64,000 nucleotides of DNA from Candidatus Thorarchaeota archaeon (GTDB lineage: Archaea > Asgardarchaeota > Thorarchaeia > Thorarchaeales > Thorarchaeaceae), in NCBI GenBank assembly GCA_008080745.1, contig SHMX01000001.1:95359-159358 (forward strand), written 5' to 3'. This document shows, piece after piece, positions 34,604 to 44,129 of this stretch. Both the position numbers and the translations under genes were made by a program. The notes under the pieces are model-generated. The model searched no databases. It worked only from the letters and a program-made list of their open reading frames with translations, and had not been told where the DNA came from. Position 1 is the first letter of the stretch, and each line of letters begins with the position of its first letter.

Positions 34604-35665
34604 ATGACATATGAAGAAAGTATTGAACTAAAAGGAGCCGATGAGGCTACTGAAGGAGATACCATTATCAGGGTACAAAACCTACGGAAATGGTTCGAAG
34701 TAAACACAGGATTTCTCTCCTCACTCCTGTACAAACAAGAGCTCTATGTTAAAGCCGTTGATGGCGTCACCTTTGATATCAAAAAGGGTGAAGTTCTAGT
34801 ACTAGCAGGAGAGTCTGGTTGTGGAAAGACAACCACTGGTAGATGTGTTCTATATTTAGAGGAGCCAACTGATGGTACAGTATACTACATGGGTCAAGAC
34901 TTGGGCACCATGGACCGAAATGAAATGAAAGAGATGCGAAAACGAATGCAGATCACATTTCAAGACCCCTATGAATCTCTTAACCCAAAACAGAGTATCT
35001 ATGGTATTGTATCAGAGCCACTGATGGTTCACAAAATTCCCTTATCACCAAGTCAGCGAAGACAACGTGTTCTAGAAGCATTGGAGAGTGTAGCTTTAAC
35101 TCCAGCTGGAGATTATATTGACAGATATCCTCATGAACTGTCAGGTGGTCAGAGGCAGAGAATTTCAGTTGCTCGTGCATTAATTTTACATCCAGAGTTT
35201 ATGGTTGCAGATGAGCCTGTATCAATGCTGGACGTATCCATTCGAGCTGAAATCTTGAATCTACTATTGCAGCTAAAGGATGAATTGGGTCTGACTTATC
35301 TGTTCATTACTCACGACCTTGCAGTTGCAACATATATCGCTGATAGAATTGGAATTATGTACCTTGGAAAAATTATGGAGTTGGGTCCCGCTCATGAGGT
35401 AGCATTTAATCCAATGCATCCATACACTCGAGCGCTCATTTCAGCTGTCCCATCTGGAGACCCCACAGTCAAACGACGTGTTGAGTCACTGAAGGGAGAA
35501 CCCCCAAGCCCTATCAATGTTCCATCAGGATGCAGATTCCATCCTAGATGTCCATATGCACAGGTGAGATGTGTCGAAGAGATTCCAGAGGATCGTGACA
35601 TGGGTGACGGTCACTTTGTTGCATGTCACTTTGCGGGCGAACTACCCGATGAAGCACAATTCTAA
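34604..35665 (+). CDS. OppF/DppF-like ABC transporter ATPase
   Basis: 353 residues from ATG 34604, with GAGGAGG nine bases upstream, rather than TTG 34586. Walker [10 protein letters not shown] (about 67), signature LSGGQRQRISVARAL (about 178), Walker B FMVADEPVSMLD, H-loop ITHDLAV, and the C-terminal cysteine motif [14 protein letters not shown]. An N-terminal acidic extension of about 20 residues precedes the nucleotide-binding domain. It should form a heterodimer with OppD. Followed by a strong hairpin. Confidence 0.93.
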   Translation: MTYEESIELKGADEATEGDTIIRVQNLRKWFEVNTGFLSSLLYKQELYVKAVDGVTFDIKKGEVLVLAGESGCGKTTTGRCVLYLEEPTDGTVYYMGQDLGTMDRNEMKEMRKRMQITFQDPYESLNPKQSIYGIVSEPLMVHKIPLSPSQRRQRVLEALESVALTPAGDYIDRYPHELSGGQRQRISVARALILHPEFMVADEPVSMLDVSIRAEILNLLLQLKDELGLTYLFITHDLAVATYIADRIGIMYLGKIMELGPAHEVAFNPMHPYTRALISAVPSGDPTVKRRVESLKGEPPSPINVPSGCRFHPRCPYAQVRCVEEIPEDRDMGDGHFVACHFAGELPDEAQF

Positions 35666-35680
35666 AACTACAAATTATCT

Positions 35681-35712
35681 GATAGAAAGGGGTCCAGCAG
35701 GACCCTTCTATC
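35681..35712 (+). terminator. Terminator of oppDF
   Basis: A GC-rich stem (35690-35695 with 35700-35705) extended by GATAG/CTATC pairs with small bulges, 15 bases after the OppF stop, then TCTGTTTTTAAT. Confidence 0.6.
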
Positions 35713-35741
35713 TCTGTTTTTAATTTCCCTGAGGCTTGAAA

Positions 35742-36179
35742 ATGTCCGAGATAACCGACCGTCCCAGAGTGTTGCGCGCTATAAAAAAATGTTTGACTGA
35801 TGCTTTTGATTTCTATCAAGATGCAATGGATATTCTCGACAGTATTGGTGAAGGATCGATGGGAGCAGGAATGACACCATTAGTTGGTGGATTTGCTATG
35901 AAGGACCCTAAAGATTCTTATCGAGAGGCGTTGATCAAAGTCGATGCTGCGGAAAATGCACTACTGCCTTTGATTAAACGTTTCAAAGATGGCAGAGTAA
36001 ATGAATTACATTTCTCTGATGAAAAAGCCCTCGTAATGCTAAAGGATTTGGAATCATTTGACCACCAACTCCTTATCGATAAACTATCCCAACAGCGAGG
36101 ACGAGAGTCGGTTTGGTATAGACTAAGAGAGCTTTCGGAAAAAGTCAAACACATATACAAACTCACAGCAGAAAGTTAG
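35742..36179 (+). CDS. Unknown helical protein (upstream of ligase fusion)
   Basis: 145 residues from ATG 35742, with GAGG seven bases before it. The sequence is helix-rich, with a Gly-rich linker (GEGSMGAGMTPLVGG, about 39-53) between two helical halves. No membrane segment or known motif is seen. The pattern of acidic and basic residues suggests a soluble four-helix bundle. It is followed, 69 bases downstream, by a second unknown gene and the ligase fusion, all on the same strand, so they may form one operon. The gene ends with KHIYKLTAES. Confidence 0.6.
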   Translation: MSEITDRPRVLRAIKKCLTDAFDFYQDAMDILDSIGEGSMGAGMTPLVGGFAMKDPKDSYREALIKVDAAENALLPLIKRFKDGRVNELHFSDEKALVMLKDLESFDHQLLIDKLSQQRGRESVWYRLRELSEKVKHIYKLTAES

Positions 36180-36248
36180 AGATTCTAGTAAAGATAATAA
36201 CTTTACAAGAGTTTGGAATAGTATCGTAAAAGCTCTAGAGGTACTAAG

Positions 36249-36917
36249 ATGGATAAGTCTGAATATATCAGTGACATCAAACAAGACCTAGAGAGAGCTA
36301 AAATAATCATAAAAGAGGTAATAGGTACTCTTGCTTCTATCTCGGATAAGATGGGGAAAGTAGAACAGAATATTAGAATTAAACAGTCTGCATTAGAAGG
36401 GGACTATATCATCCGAGAACCAAGCATAATCATTTGTGTTGATTCTGTGGATTCAGAAAATAAGAGAGTGGTTACAGCTCTTCATAAGTTAGTTTCTAGA
36501 AACCATTTCAAGCCATCTGAGATAGCAATTGATGATGCAAAGGAGAATCTAGAAACGTGCAATAAAATAGCTAATATCTTGCGTGCTCATATTCAAAAAT
36601 ATGGCAGCACTATATCGGTGATTTATCTGAAGACTGGTAGGATACCACAGAAATTAGATAAAAATAATGTAATCATCATTGGTAAAAGGTACCATCGCTG
36701 TGGAGAGGAGATTGCCGCCAGGCTAGAAAAAAACGGTTTTGAGGTTGTAACAGATCTGGGTGAATTCGGTGGAGGACGACTCATCTATCACATTATCACA
36801 GAGCTAGATAAATATGATAGAGGCAAAGCAGTTGAAATTACCATATCTCAATCATTATTACATGATGAAGCCCAACTATTCAAATTGTTGAATGCTTTTT
36901 CATTGGTGGTGTCATAA
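36249..36917 (+). CDS. Unknown protein, coiled coil plus alpha/beta domain (upstream of ligase fusion)
   Basis: 222 residues, ATG after GAGGT. An N-terminal coiled coil (about 6-42) precedes an alpha/beta domain with strands IIICVDSVDS (about 61), TISVIYLKT and VIIIGKRYHRCGEEIAARLEKNG (about 140-162), where the histidine, cysteine and GEE cluster could form a metal site. The C-terminal half has AVEITISQSLLHDEAQL. I see no clear family; a metal-dependent hydrolase or amidase-like domain cannot be excluded. Its stop codon is one base before the start of the ligase fusion, so the two are very likely translated together. Confidence 0.6.
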   Translation: MDKSEYISDIKQDLERAKIIIKEVIGTLASISDKMGKVEQNIRIKQSALEGDYIIREPSIIICVDSVDSENKRVVTALHKLVSRNHFKPSEIAIDDAKENLETCNKIANILRAHIQKYGSTISVIYLKTGRIPQKLDKNNVIIIGKRYHRCGEEIAARLEKNGFEVVTDLGEFGGGRLIYHIITELDKYDRGKAVEITISQSLLHDEAQLFKLLNAFSLVVS

Positions 36918-36918
36918 T

Positions 36919-39900
36919 ATGTCAGAAAAGGGGGAGCCTTCTGAATTAGAACTGCCATTTCCTCAAGGAATAGAAGTTGAATTACAGGTTGTCAATAGAG
37001 ATGGAAGCTGGATTCGCGGCGATGAAGTCCTTGATATCTTTGACAAGATAGTTTCAAATGCGAAAATTCTATTGGATAAGAAAATAAAATCAACTACTAT
37101 CGAATCAGTGCGGAGTAAGTATGGTCATTCCGCACAAACGGAGGAGGGTGAAAGAGGTTCCAGGATTGTAGCTAGTTATCAAGACCCGCAAGGAGTTACC
37201 AGAGAGTATACCCTCCTAGGACATGATCCAAATGTGACTTCATTGACATGGATATTGGAGGTTGCAACACCACCATGCACCACTTTGGAAGAGCTCGCAT
37301 GGTGGGTACAAACATTAATTGCAATTTCTTATGATTCAATTCCGAGAGAGTCTAGGATTGTCCTAATTTCTACAGGACTAAACCCTACACAAGAGTATCT
37401 CAAAAATCTCTCTTTCGGAGAACATCATCACATTCTTGGTCCAAAAGTCAGTGATGAAGTAAAAATTGCAGTTTACAATATGATACGAAATTTCATTCCA
37501 CAGCTAATTTCTTTGTCTGTAAATTCACCTTTCGAGAATAAAGTCGCATCTGATGAAATATTAGTAGATGAGAAAGGGAGAACACGTGCTCCACGATGCA
37601 AACGCTCTATTCGCCTGTGGAAGAATACCACTCAAATGGGACCGAGTAATGAGTTTGAATATATCCCATATCTAAAGACAGCGGATAAAGATGCATTTGC
37701 ACGGCATGTCAATAGAAGTCCTCCAAGAATGGTGGACATGTATCCATTTACAGACTATGGTACAATAGAGATACGTGTGACAGACACTCAGCTTTCAGTA
37801 CCAAGAAGAATTGGAATTGCATTGATTTTACAAGCATTATCCTTGAAGGCAAAAAGAATGTTGGAAAAGGGAGAAACGATTCCCGATGTCGGTGCTCAAA
37901 CCCTTGCGGCTAATAGAGAGGCTGCAATAGCAGCAGGATTATGGGGTCCCTTCAGACCAGGACGAAGTGCTGATAATCCAGAATACATGAAAAAATACAA
38001 TTATCAGACTCTTGACGATGGTACAGTATCTTCCAAGAAACGAAACCGGTTTTTGGGAGATGCAGTCATCTCTATGCTCTATATAATACGGGACGAATTA
38101 GAGGAACTGAATGCAATTGATAATCCATTCTTCCAAGCACTCCTGATATCGATCTATGGCAGTGAAACTGTTGAGCCACGTACTACGGGAGCAGATTTTC
38201 AACTGGATGTATATGCAAAGTCAGATTTCAATATGGTTGTCCTACTGAAAAGACTTGCAGAGATTACAAGAGAATGCTGTACAAACTGGCTTTATGATCC
38301 TCTTGATGGTACCCCTCAACTCCCAACTTGGTTATGCTGGTGGAAAGGAATTGAACCAGAAATAGTAATTGACGCGGATAAGGTCTTTTCCGGCCAAATA
38401 GCTCACTTCATGATAACCATCAAGAATTCACTGGATAGAGACATCACAAATCTTACAATTAAATACACAATAGAAGACTCTGATAGAAATGTGGTGGAAG
38501 AAAATATAGTTCCTATAGCTAAGATTGAATCAGGAGAAATTCATCTTTCACGTCTTAGTTTCCAAACAGAAAGGGGAGTATCAGCATACAATGTATTTGC
38601 TGCTATAGGAATTGCTGGTAGAGAGATTCCCATTACAGGCACTATAAGCACCTATTGGATGAGAGTCACCGCAAGACCAGGTACAACAACTCAATTCGTT
38701 GATGGAAAAACGCCTGTACGCTTCTCGGGAGAGATAGATACAAACTATCCCTTCAGTACACAAGTGGATTGCCGTATAGAAGTGCTTCTTCCATCAAAAG
38801 AGAAGGTCATTGCATCTGTGTCCGGACCTCTCGAAATTGAAAGAGGTGAATTGCGAGTAATCAATCAGGATGATTTCCCCCCTTTGATCATTCCAGAAGA
38901 TACAGGAGAGGGGGTTCAGAGATGCATTCTTCAGGTTAGTCTCCATGAAGAAACAGGTAATGAGATTACTTCTGGAACTTCTAGACCATTCTATGCAGGT
39001 TTTGTGAAGAAGGGGCCACAAGTACTTCTGCGTACTGATGCAAAAGAAGCCCATTCACCTGGAGAAATTATTCATGGAGAAGTTGCCATTAAAACGAGGG
39101 GGAAGAAAATATCTCCAAATGCCTCAGTTCATGTAGTATTTCATACAGATGCTGGAGAGATTTTTGATATTGCAAGTGTACGCATAGCCGATCTTTCTTC
39201 AGATTCTGTGGCATTTAGATGGAGAGTTCCAACCATTTCCAATGATGCACCTGAAGCACGAACGGGAGCGATAAAAGCTTGGTTAGAACATAATGAGGAA
39301 AAACTGAGCTCCACAGAGTCAAATCGATTGAGAATAGCTCACCTAGGAGTTCGAGTAAGCATTGACTCTCTAAGAGCTCCAACACAATCTGAAATTGGTA
39401 AAAAGATAACAGGTTGGCTAAGAATAAGAAGAAACACAGAATTAGGTGAGCCCTCAAACATCGAGATGCTTTTTAGATTTCCAAGTGGTGAGGAACATCT
39501 TGTTCTTAAACAATCCGTAAAACAGAGTAGAAATCTTTCATTTGCATTTGGCCCTTTGGAAGTTCCAGAGCCCAAAGATGAGAAGAATCCAAGTCATGTG
39601 ACTTTGGTAGCACGTTTACTATACGGAGGTGTAATCCTAGATCAAAAAACACAGAACATAGATTTGGGGATTGGTACTCCTGAAGAAATCGCACAAATAA
39701 AATTCAGTGGCATACCCAAATTTGTTTTACCGGATGAAACGATAGCGGGAACATTGCATATCACAAATATTTCTTCGACCTCATTAGATTGCATTCTCAA
39801 TGTGTATCTGGAGTCAACAGCTGGAACTGAACACTTAATCTCACGAAACTTGACCATAGTAAAAAATGGAACTAAGTTAATTCCTACAGAATTTAAAATA

Positions 39901-40353
39901 CCATTAATTGCTGAAATGAGTACTGCCCAGCTGAAGGTAGTACTTGAGTGTGCTAAACGAACCTTCGAGGGAAGACTAAGGCTTAAGATAAAAGCAATTG
40001 AAGAACCAGTATTCAATGCACAGTTCACTATAAGGAACCAATCAGGAGAAGAAATTCCGGGTTTGGTTCAAAGAGTAACTCCAATTACTATAAACGTAGA
40101 GTTGGAGAGTAAAAAAGGGGGATTTCAAAACCTACAAGGAATACTAAAAATTCTCTCCAGACGGGAAGTTGTAAAAGAATTCAATATTGAAATTCCTGAT
40201 ACCGATACCAGTAATTATCAAGTAGAACTAGAATGGATTACACCGGATGTTATGGTTACAGCGTATTATTTAGAATTGATACTGCTAAAACAAGGAAAGA
40301 CCCTACCTGCAAGAGCAATACATCAACCAAGAAAACAATTCACAGTCTATTAA
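36919..40353 (+). CDS. GCS2-type carboxylate-amine ligase fused to a long beta-sandwich tail
   Basis: 1144 residues from ATG 36919. Residues about 15-490 match the glutamate-cysteine ligase family 2 / YbdK-like fold: GIEVELQVV (Mg-binding glutamates), VLEVATPPCTTLEEL (about 112), FGEHHHILGPK (about 165) and YPFTDYGTIEIRVTDTQ (about 275). Such enzymes join a carboxylate to an amine with ATP. The remaining 650 residues have no catalytic motif but show about six repeated beta-sandwich-like segments (for example VDGKTPVRFSGEI, SPGEIIHGEVAI, LPDETIAGTLHI), like arrestin- or macroglobulin-type domains. No signal peptide, so cytoplasmic. The family normally has about 370-500 residues; this fusion is unusual. 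The substrate is unknown. Confidence 0.8.
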   Translation: MSEKGEPSELELPFPQGIEVELQVVNRDGSWIRGDEVLDIFDKIVSNAKILLDKKIKSTTIESVRSKYGHSAQTEEGERGSRIVASYQDPQGVTREYTLLGHDPNVTSLTWILEVATPPCTTLEELAWWVQTLIAISYDSIPRESRIVLISTGLNPTQEYLKNLSFGEHHHILGPKVSDEVKIAVYNMIRNFIPQLISLSVNSPFENKVASDEILVDEKGRTRAPRCKRSIRLWKNTTQMGPSNEFEYIPYLKTADKDAFARHVNRSPPRMVDMYPFTDYGTIEIRVTDTQLSVPRRIGIALILQALSLKAKRMLEKGETIPDVGAQTLAANREAAIAAGLWGPFRPGRSADNPEYMKKYNYQTLDDGTVSSKKRNRFLGDAVISMLYIIRDELEELNAIDNPFFQALLISIYGSETVEPRTTGADFQLDVYAKSDFNMVVLLKRLAEITRECCTNWLYDPLDGTPQLPTWLCWWKGIEPEIVIDADKVFSGQIAHFMITIKNSLDRDITNLTIKYTIEDSDRNVVEENIVPIAKIESGEIHLSRLSFQTERGVSAYNVFAAIGIAGREIPITGTISTYWMRVTARPGTTTQFVDGKTPVRFSGEIDTNYPFSTQVDCRIEVLLPSKEKVIASVSGPLEIERGELRVINQDDFPPLIIPEDTGEGVQRCILQVSLHEETGNEITSGTSRPFYAGFVKKGPQVLLRTDAKEAHSPGEIIHGEVAIKTRGKKISPNASVHVVFHTDAGEIFDIASVRIADLSSDSVAFRWRVPTISNDAPEARTGAIKAWLEHNEEKLSSTESNRLRIAHLGVRVSIDSLRAPTQSEIGKKITGWLRIRRNTELGEPSNIEMLFRFPSGEEHLVLKQSVKQSRNLSFAFGPLEVPEPKDEKNPSHVTLVARLLYGGVILDQKTQNIDLGIGTPEEIAQIKFSGIPKFVLPDETIAGTLHITNISSTSLDCILNVYLESTAGTEHLISRNLTIVKNGTKLIPTEFKIPLIAEMSTAQLKVVLECAKRTFEGRLRLKIKAIEEPVFNAQFTIRNQSGEEIPGLVQRVTPITINVELESKKGGFQNLQGILKILSRREVVKEFNIEIPDTDTSNYQVELEWITPDVMVTAYYLELILLKQGKTLPARAIHQPRKQFTVY

Positions 40354-40583
40354 CAGACTTTTTCTAAGTTGCGATTACACATTAATTCAGTCAATAGTCG
40401 AAATCGACTTCGACAGTTAATGACGAGATTACCAAAGGTATAAATGGTACAAAAAATGATATTCTTCTAATAAGGGAGAACAGCAATAGCATATAATATA
40501 TGCTCATATAATAGAGGTTCGGAAAGCGACGTCGAACTAAAGAATGACTACAATGATATCAAGAATCTCGGACGTGAAGAGAA

Positions 40584-41501
40584 ATGCAACAGCTATTGAC
40601 CCACCCGGTAGTTTCAGGGCTAATACTAATGGCCATTATTGGAGCTTTGACGTATCGTCTTCGTTTTGTTGACGTATCAGGATTGATCAGTGCCTTTATT
40701 GTTGGATTCACTGTATGGTATACTGGTGGACCTGCGGCATTCACACTATTACTCTTCTTCTTTGTAAGTTCCGGCATTGCAACTAAATTCAAGTATAAAG
40801 CAAAGGCCAAGCAGGGTTTTGCCCAAGAACAAAAAGGAAAACGATCTTGGAAAAATGTATTTGGCAGTGGTTTGATTCCAATGATATTTTCAGTTGCTAT
40901 GTACCTATCACCGCTCTTTAGCTCTGATCCAAATATGGCATTCTATATGTTTGGTGGATTTATTGGTGCTGTTGCAACCACATCTGCTGACACATTAGCT
41001 AGCGAAGTTGGAATATTCAGTAAAGGAAAACCACGACTGATTACAAACCTTCGTCGGAAAGTACCCCGAGGCACCATTGGTGCAGTATCTCTTCTTGGAG
41101 AGGGTATCGCTGCTGCTGCTGGACTATTAATTGGTTTGATTGTAGTTATCTATGGAGTTCTAGCTCCTGAGCTAGTGCCTACGACAGATCCCTCACAACT
41201 ACTATTAATCATACCACTTTCCGTTCTCACTGCATTTATTGGCTGCAATATTGATAGTTTATTGGGAGCAGCATTCCAAAACAAATTCGTGTGTGAGATA
41301 TGTGGTGCGGTAACAGACAAACATTTCCATTGTAGCTACGAAACAAAATACATTGGGGGATTCAAACGTTTCACTAACATGCATGTAAACTTTGGCTCAT
41401 CAGGAGCAGGTGCGGCATTTGGTATAGTATTAGGAGCAGGTCTATTTGTCTGGATTCTTGGAGGCTTATTCTTCTGGATTCTAGCATCCTCGAGTAATTA
41501 A
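40584..41501 (+). CDS. DUF92 (TIGR00297) integral membrane protein
   Basis: 305 residues. Multiple transmembrane helices with family motifs VSGLISAFIVGFTVWYTGG (about 30-48), KRSWKNVFGSGLIP (about 88), ATTSADTLASEVG (about 130) and GTIGAVSLLGEGIAAA. A Cys-containing loop CEICGAVTDKHFHC (about 238-251) is typical of archaeal members. Distant plant relatives (VTE6) are phytyl-phosphate kinases, so an isoprenyl-phosphate kinase role in lipid metabolism is possible but inferred. Same strand as the ECF-like gene downstream, 111 bases away. Confidence 0.88.
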   Translation: MQQLLTHPVVSGLILMAIIGALTYRLRFVDVSGLISAFIVGFTVWYTGGPAAFTLLLFFFVSSGIATKFKYKAKAKQGFAQEQKGKRSWKNVFGSGLIPMIFSVAMYLSPLFSSDPNMAFYMFGGFIGAVATTSADTLASEVGIFSKGKPRLITNLRRKVPRGTIGAVSLLGEGIAAAAGLLIGLIVVIYGVLAPELVPTTDPSQLLLIIPLSVLTAFIGCNIDSLLGAAFQNKFVCEICGAVTDKHFHCSYETKYIGGFKRFTNMHVNFGSSGAGAAFGIVLGAGLFVWILGGLFFWILASSSN

Positions 41502-41612
41502 AATCAAGTCGGAGATACATATCCGGCCAATCTATTTCTTTTTTTGAGTAGATTCAAATAGGGGATAATTTCGCCAAATCAGTGGAAACATTTCATATTT
41601 GGAGAGAGAAAT

Positions 41613-42410
41613 ATGTCAGATATTCAAAATTCGGGAGCCTACCCGTGGGCACTAACAGGTATTTTCGCTGCAGTTCATCTGATTATCTCCATCATTCCGT
41701 ACACTATAAGTTTGGGAGCTGAAGGTGTGATATCATTTGGGTTGATATCGGCTCCGATTATTGGTTTTCTACTAGGCCCCTTTTTTGGCGTCATTGCGAT
41801 AATTATTGGTACAGTTCTTGGCATTTTCGTAAATCCCGCAATCGGAATCCTAGGGCCTTTCACACCCTTAGCACCAGCGTCTGCTGCTTTAGTTGCAGGG
41901 ACTCTGAAAATTGGGAAACCGGAAATCCCCGTATTGATTTATTTAGTAGGAATACTGCTTTTCTTGGTAGGACCGATAGCACTAGAAGCAGGAATTTTCT
42001 TATGGTTACATATCATTACCTTTACAATTGCCATCTTTATCATGTTACCAAAAATTAGGACGATTGTTCTCAAAGGGCTAAGTCTAGATAAGAAGCTTAA
42101 ATTTACCTACCTAGTACCTTCTTTCTTTATAATGGCATTTCTATCCGTTATGACAGACCAATTGGTTGGCTCTGTGATAGGTGCATATTTCTTCATTTAT
42201 ATCCAATTAGTTCCAGCAGAAGTAATCGGTCCAATTTATGTATCTATAGCATTCATCTATCCAATTGAACGTATTATTGCGACCATTCTTATTGCACCAA
42301 TATGCATCCTGATATCAAGAGCTATTATCGCTGGCAATCTTACACTTCCTACAACACCATTTGTTGAGGAACTTGCCGAATTGGATCAAGCTGAAGTGGA
42401 TAAAGAGTAA
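41613..42410 (+). CDS. Membrane protein resembling ECF transporter S component
   Basis: 265 residues, GGAGAG before the ATG. Six or seven hydrophobic helices with many Gly/Pro (FGLISAPIIGFLLGPFFGVI, NPAIGILGPFTPLAPASAAL) as found in the S components of energy-coupling factor transporters, which bind vitamins. The acidic C-terminus (EELAELDQAEVDKE) is unusual. No ATPase or T component is near, so the partner is elsewhere or the protein works alone. The assignment rests on general pattern. Confidence 0.5.
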   Translation: MSDIQNSGAYPWALTGIFAAVHLIISIIPYTISLGAEGVISFGLISAPIIGFLLGPFFGVIAIIIGTVLGIFVNPAIGILGPFTPLAPASAALVAGTLKIGKPEIPVLIYLVGILLFLVGPIALEAGIFLWLHIITFTIAIFIMLPKIRTIVLKGLSLDKKLKFTYLVPSFFIMAFLSVMTDQLVGSVIGAYFFIYIQLVPAEVIGPIYVSIAFIYPIERIIATILIAPICILISRAIIAGNLTLPTTPFVEELAELDQAEVDKE

Positions 42411-42491
42411 CGAGCCACATTCAGAAAGATATTGATGCCATCGATTGATTTGGTACCAAGCTTCATATGCTTTCGGGTAAATAATCCTCAT

Positions 42492-42512
42492 AGAACGGGC
42501 TAGTACCGTTCT
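42492..42512. terminator. Hairpin between the ECF-like gene and the slipin gene
   Basis: AGAACGG with CCGTTCT, 7-base loop, followed by TGTTTACA. It is a possible terminator for the upstream gene or an operator, 15 bases before the slipin GTG. Confidence 0.4.
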
Positions 42513-42527
42513 TGTTTACACGTCGGT

Positions 42528-43373
42528 GTGGACAGGAGCAGAATAGATTTGCAGTATACTGAACTAATCATCTTCTTAATAGTAGTTCTCGCGTTCTTCA
42601 TCTTGATGTTTATCGCGAGTGGAATAAAGATTCTGAAGGAATGGGAAAGAGTAGCAATACTGCGACTTGGTAAGTTCAAGCATATTAGAGGGCCAGGTAT
42701 CATTTGGATTACTCCTTTGCTTGACAAGGTTGCAATGAAAGTATCTCTACGATTACAGACCTATGCTTTCAAGACGGAACGCTCTCTTACAAAGGATAAC
42801 GTCCCCGTTGTGGTGGACGCTGTCATGTATTTCAGAGTGATTAATGTTGAGAAAGCTATCCTAAGTGTTGAACGATATACCATAGCAGTTGAATTGGCAG
42901 CACAGACAACCCTTCGTGAAACAACAGGTAAAGTCACCCTCGATGAGGTGCTCTCTGAGAGAGATAAAATTGCACAACATTTGCAAGAACTCATTGATGA
43001 GAAGACCGAACATTGGGGTGTGAAGGTCACAGCTGTAGAGATTCGAGACGTCGTTATTCCAACCCAGTTACAGGATGCTATGAGCCGTGAGGCACAGGCA
43101 GAACGAGAACGTCGAGCTAGAATTACCCTAGCCACAGCTGAACTAGAGGCTTCAGAGACTATGCTCAAGGCAGCTAAGATCTATGAAGAATCACAAGTTG
43201 GTTTTGTGCTGAGAACATGGAACATTATGCAGGAAATTAGCAAGAATGCTAACCTCATAATTATGTTACCAACCAATATCCCAGAAGTCGGTGCATCAGC
43301 AGCAGCTTCTGTTGCTTTGGCAGCAGGAACAGGTGGTCTGAAGGTTCCTCGAGACAAAGGTAGTGTACAATGA
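42528..43373 (+). CDS. Slipin/stomatin-type SPFH protein
   Basis: 281 residues from GTG 42528. An N-terminal membrane segment (about 9-32) is followed by the SPFH/band 7 core: KEWERVAILRLGKFKHIRGPG (about 38) and the helix with TLRETTGKVTLDEVLSERDKI (about 132), then a coiled coil (EAQAERERRARITLATAELEA) and a C-terminal ASAAASVALAAG tail. Slipins assemble ring-like membrane scaffolds and pair with NfeD-type partners, as here: the next gene starts 16 bases later. Function is membrane organisation or quality control. Confidence 0.92.
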   Translation: MDRSRIDLQYTELIIFLIVVLAFFILMFIASGIKILKEWERVAILRLGKFKHIRGPGIIWITPLLDKVAMKVSLRLQTYAFKTERSLTKDNVPVVVDAVMYFRVINVEKAILSVERYTIAVELAAQTTLRETTGKVTLDEVLSERDKIAQHLQELIDEKTEHWGVKVTAVEIRDVVIPTQLQDAMSREAQAERERRARITLATAELEASETMLKAAKIYEESQVGFVLRTWNIMQEISKNANLIIMLPTNIPEVGASAAASVALAAGTGGLKVPRDKGSVQ

Positions 43374-43388
43374 GGTAGGAGATAGATC

Positions 43389-44090
43389 ATGGACGCATGG
43401 ATTAAGGTATTAGTCGTACTTGTTCTGGTTTCAGCACTAAGTATGATTGTTGGATATATCGTCTTTGACCCCTTTGTAGGTCTTATTCTACTAGGGGTTG
43501 TCCTGACTCTACTTGTCCTAACTGTAGAACCTGCTACTGGTAAAGCAATGGCACAGGTCACAGTGCCAATTATCATTATCCTATTTGCATTTCAAACAGT
43601 GATTACACCAGATTTCCAATTTCAATGGTGGATGCTTCTGGTTGTAGGAGCTGTACTGTATATGATGTTCACCATCTTTACGGGTGGTGGTAGCTTTGTG
43701 GAGGGTGCGTTTATTGATGCGAAAGTATCATTCAAGCTCTTTCCATTGTACGCAGTAGCCATTTTCATTGCAACAGTAATTGATCCTACAAATAGACTGA
43801 CAGTCTATATTATGATTGGTACTATCTTTTGTCTGATGATACTTTACGCCATCTTTCTCCGAAATTATGATGAATGGCCTCTCTATCAGTATGGGACGAC
43901 CCGAGATGTTGAGGCCCTTACTGACATCAATCCGAATGGAAAGGTGAAACTGGGTGCTGAGATCTGGTGGGCCAAAACCACTGGTCCACCCATTCAGGCT
44001 GGAGAGAAAGTGGTCATTGTAGGCCTTAGTGGTCTGACGATGTTGGTAACAAAAGATGACGGTAGTTATGATCCATCATCTCAAAATTAA
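43389..44090 (+). CDS. NfeD-like membrane protein
   Basis: 233 residues, ATG after GGTAGGAGA. Helices about 5-60, 78-96 and 115-140, followed by an OB-fold C-terminal domain (about 165-233: GKVKLGAEIWWAKTTG, AGEKVVIVGLSGLTMLVTK), the NfeD domain that binds slipin. There is no ClpP-like protease domain, so it is the short form. Operon with slipin. A hairpin terminator follows. Confidence 0.85.
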   Translation: MDAWIKVLVVLVLVSALSMIVGYIVFDPFVGLILLGVVLTLLVLTVEPATGKAMAQVTVPIIIILFAFQTVITPDFQFQWWMLLVVGAVLYMMFTIFTGGGSFVEGAFIDAKVSFKLFPLYAVAIFIATVIDPTNRLTVYIMIGTIFCLMILYAIFLRNYDEWPLYQYGTTRDVEALTDINPNGKVKLGAEIWWAKTTGPPIQAGEKVVIVGLSGLTMLVTKDDGSYDPSSQN

Positions 44091-44099
44091 GTAAAACAA

Positions 44100-44119
44100 T
44101 GGGTCGGACAACCGACCCA
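44100..44119 (+). terminator. Terminator of the slipin/NfeD operon
   Basis: TGGGTCGG with CCGACCCA (8-bp stem, loop ACAA), then AATTTTTCTTTTA, 9 bases after the NfeD stop codon. Confidence 0.7.
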
Positions 44120-44129
44120 AATTTTTCTT

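Noticed and set aside
42526..42541. TGGACAGGAGCAG present at the slipin start and again near 61594
   Set aside because: A 13-14 base match between two places in 64 kb is expected by chance and the contexts differ.
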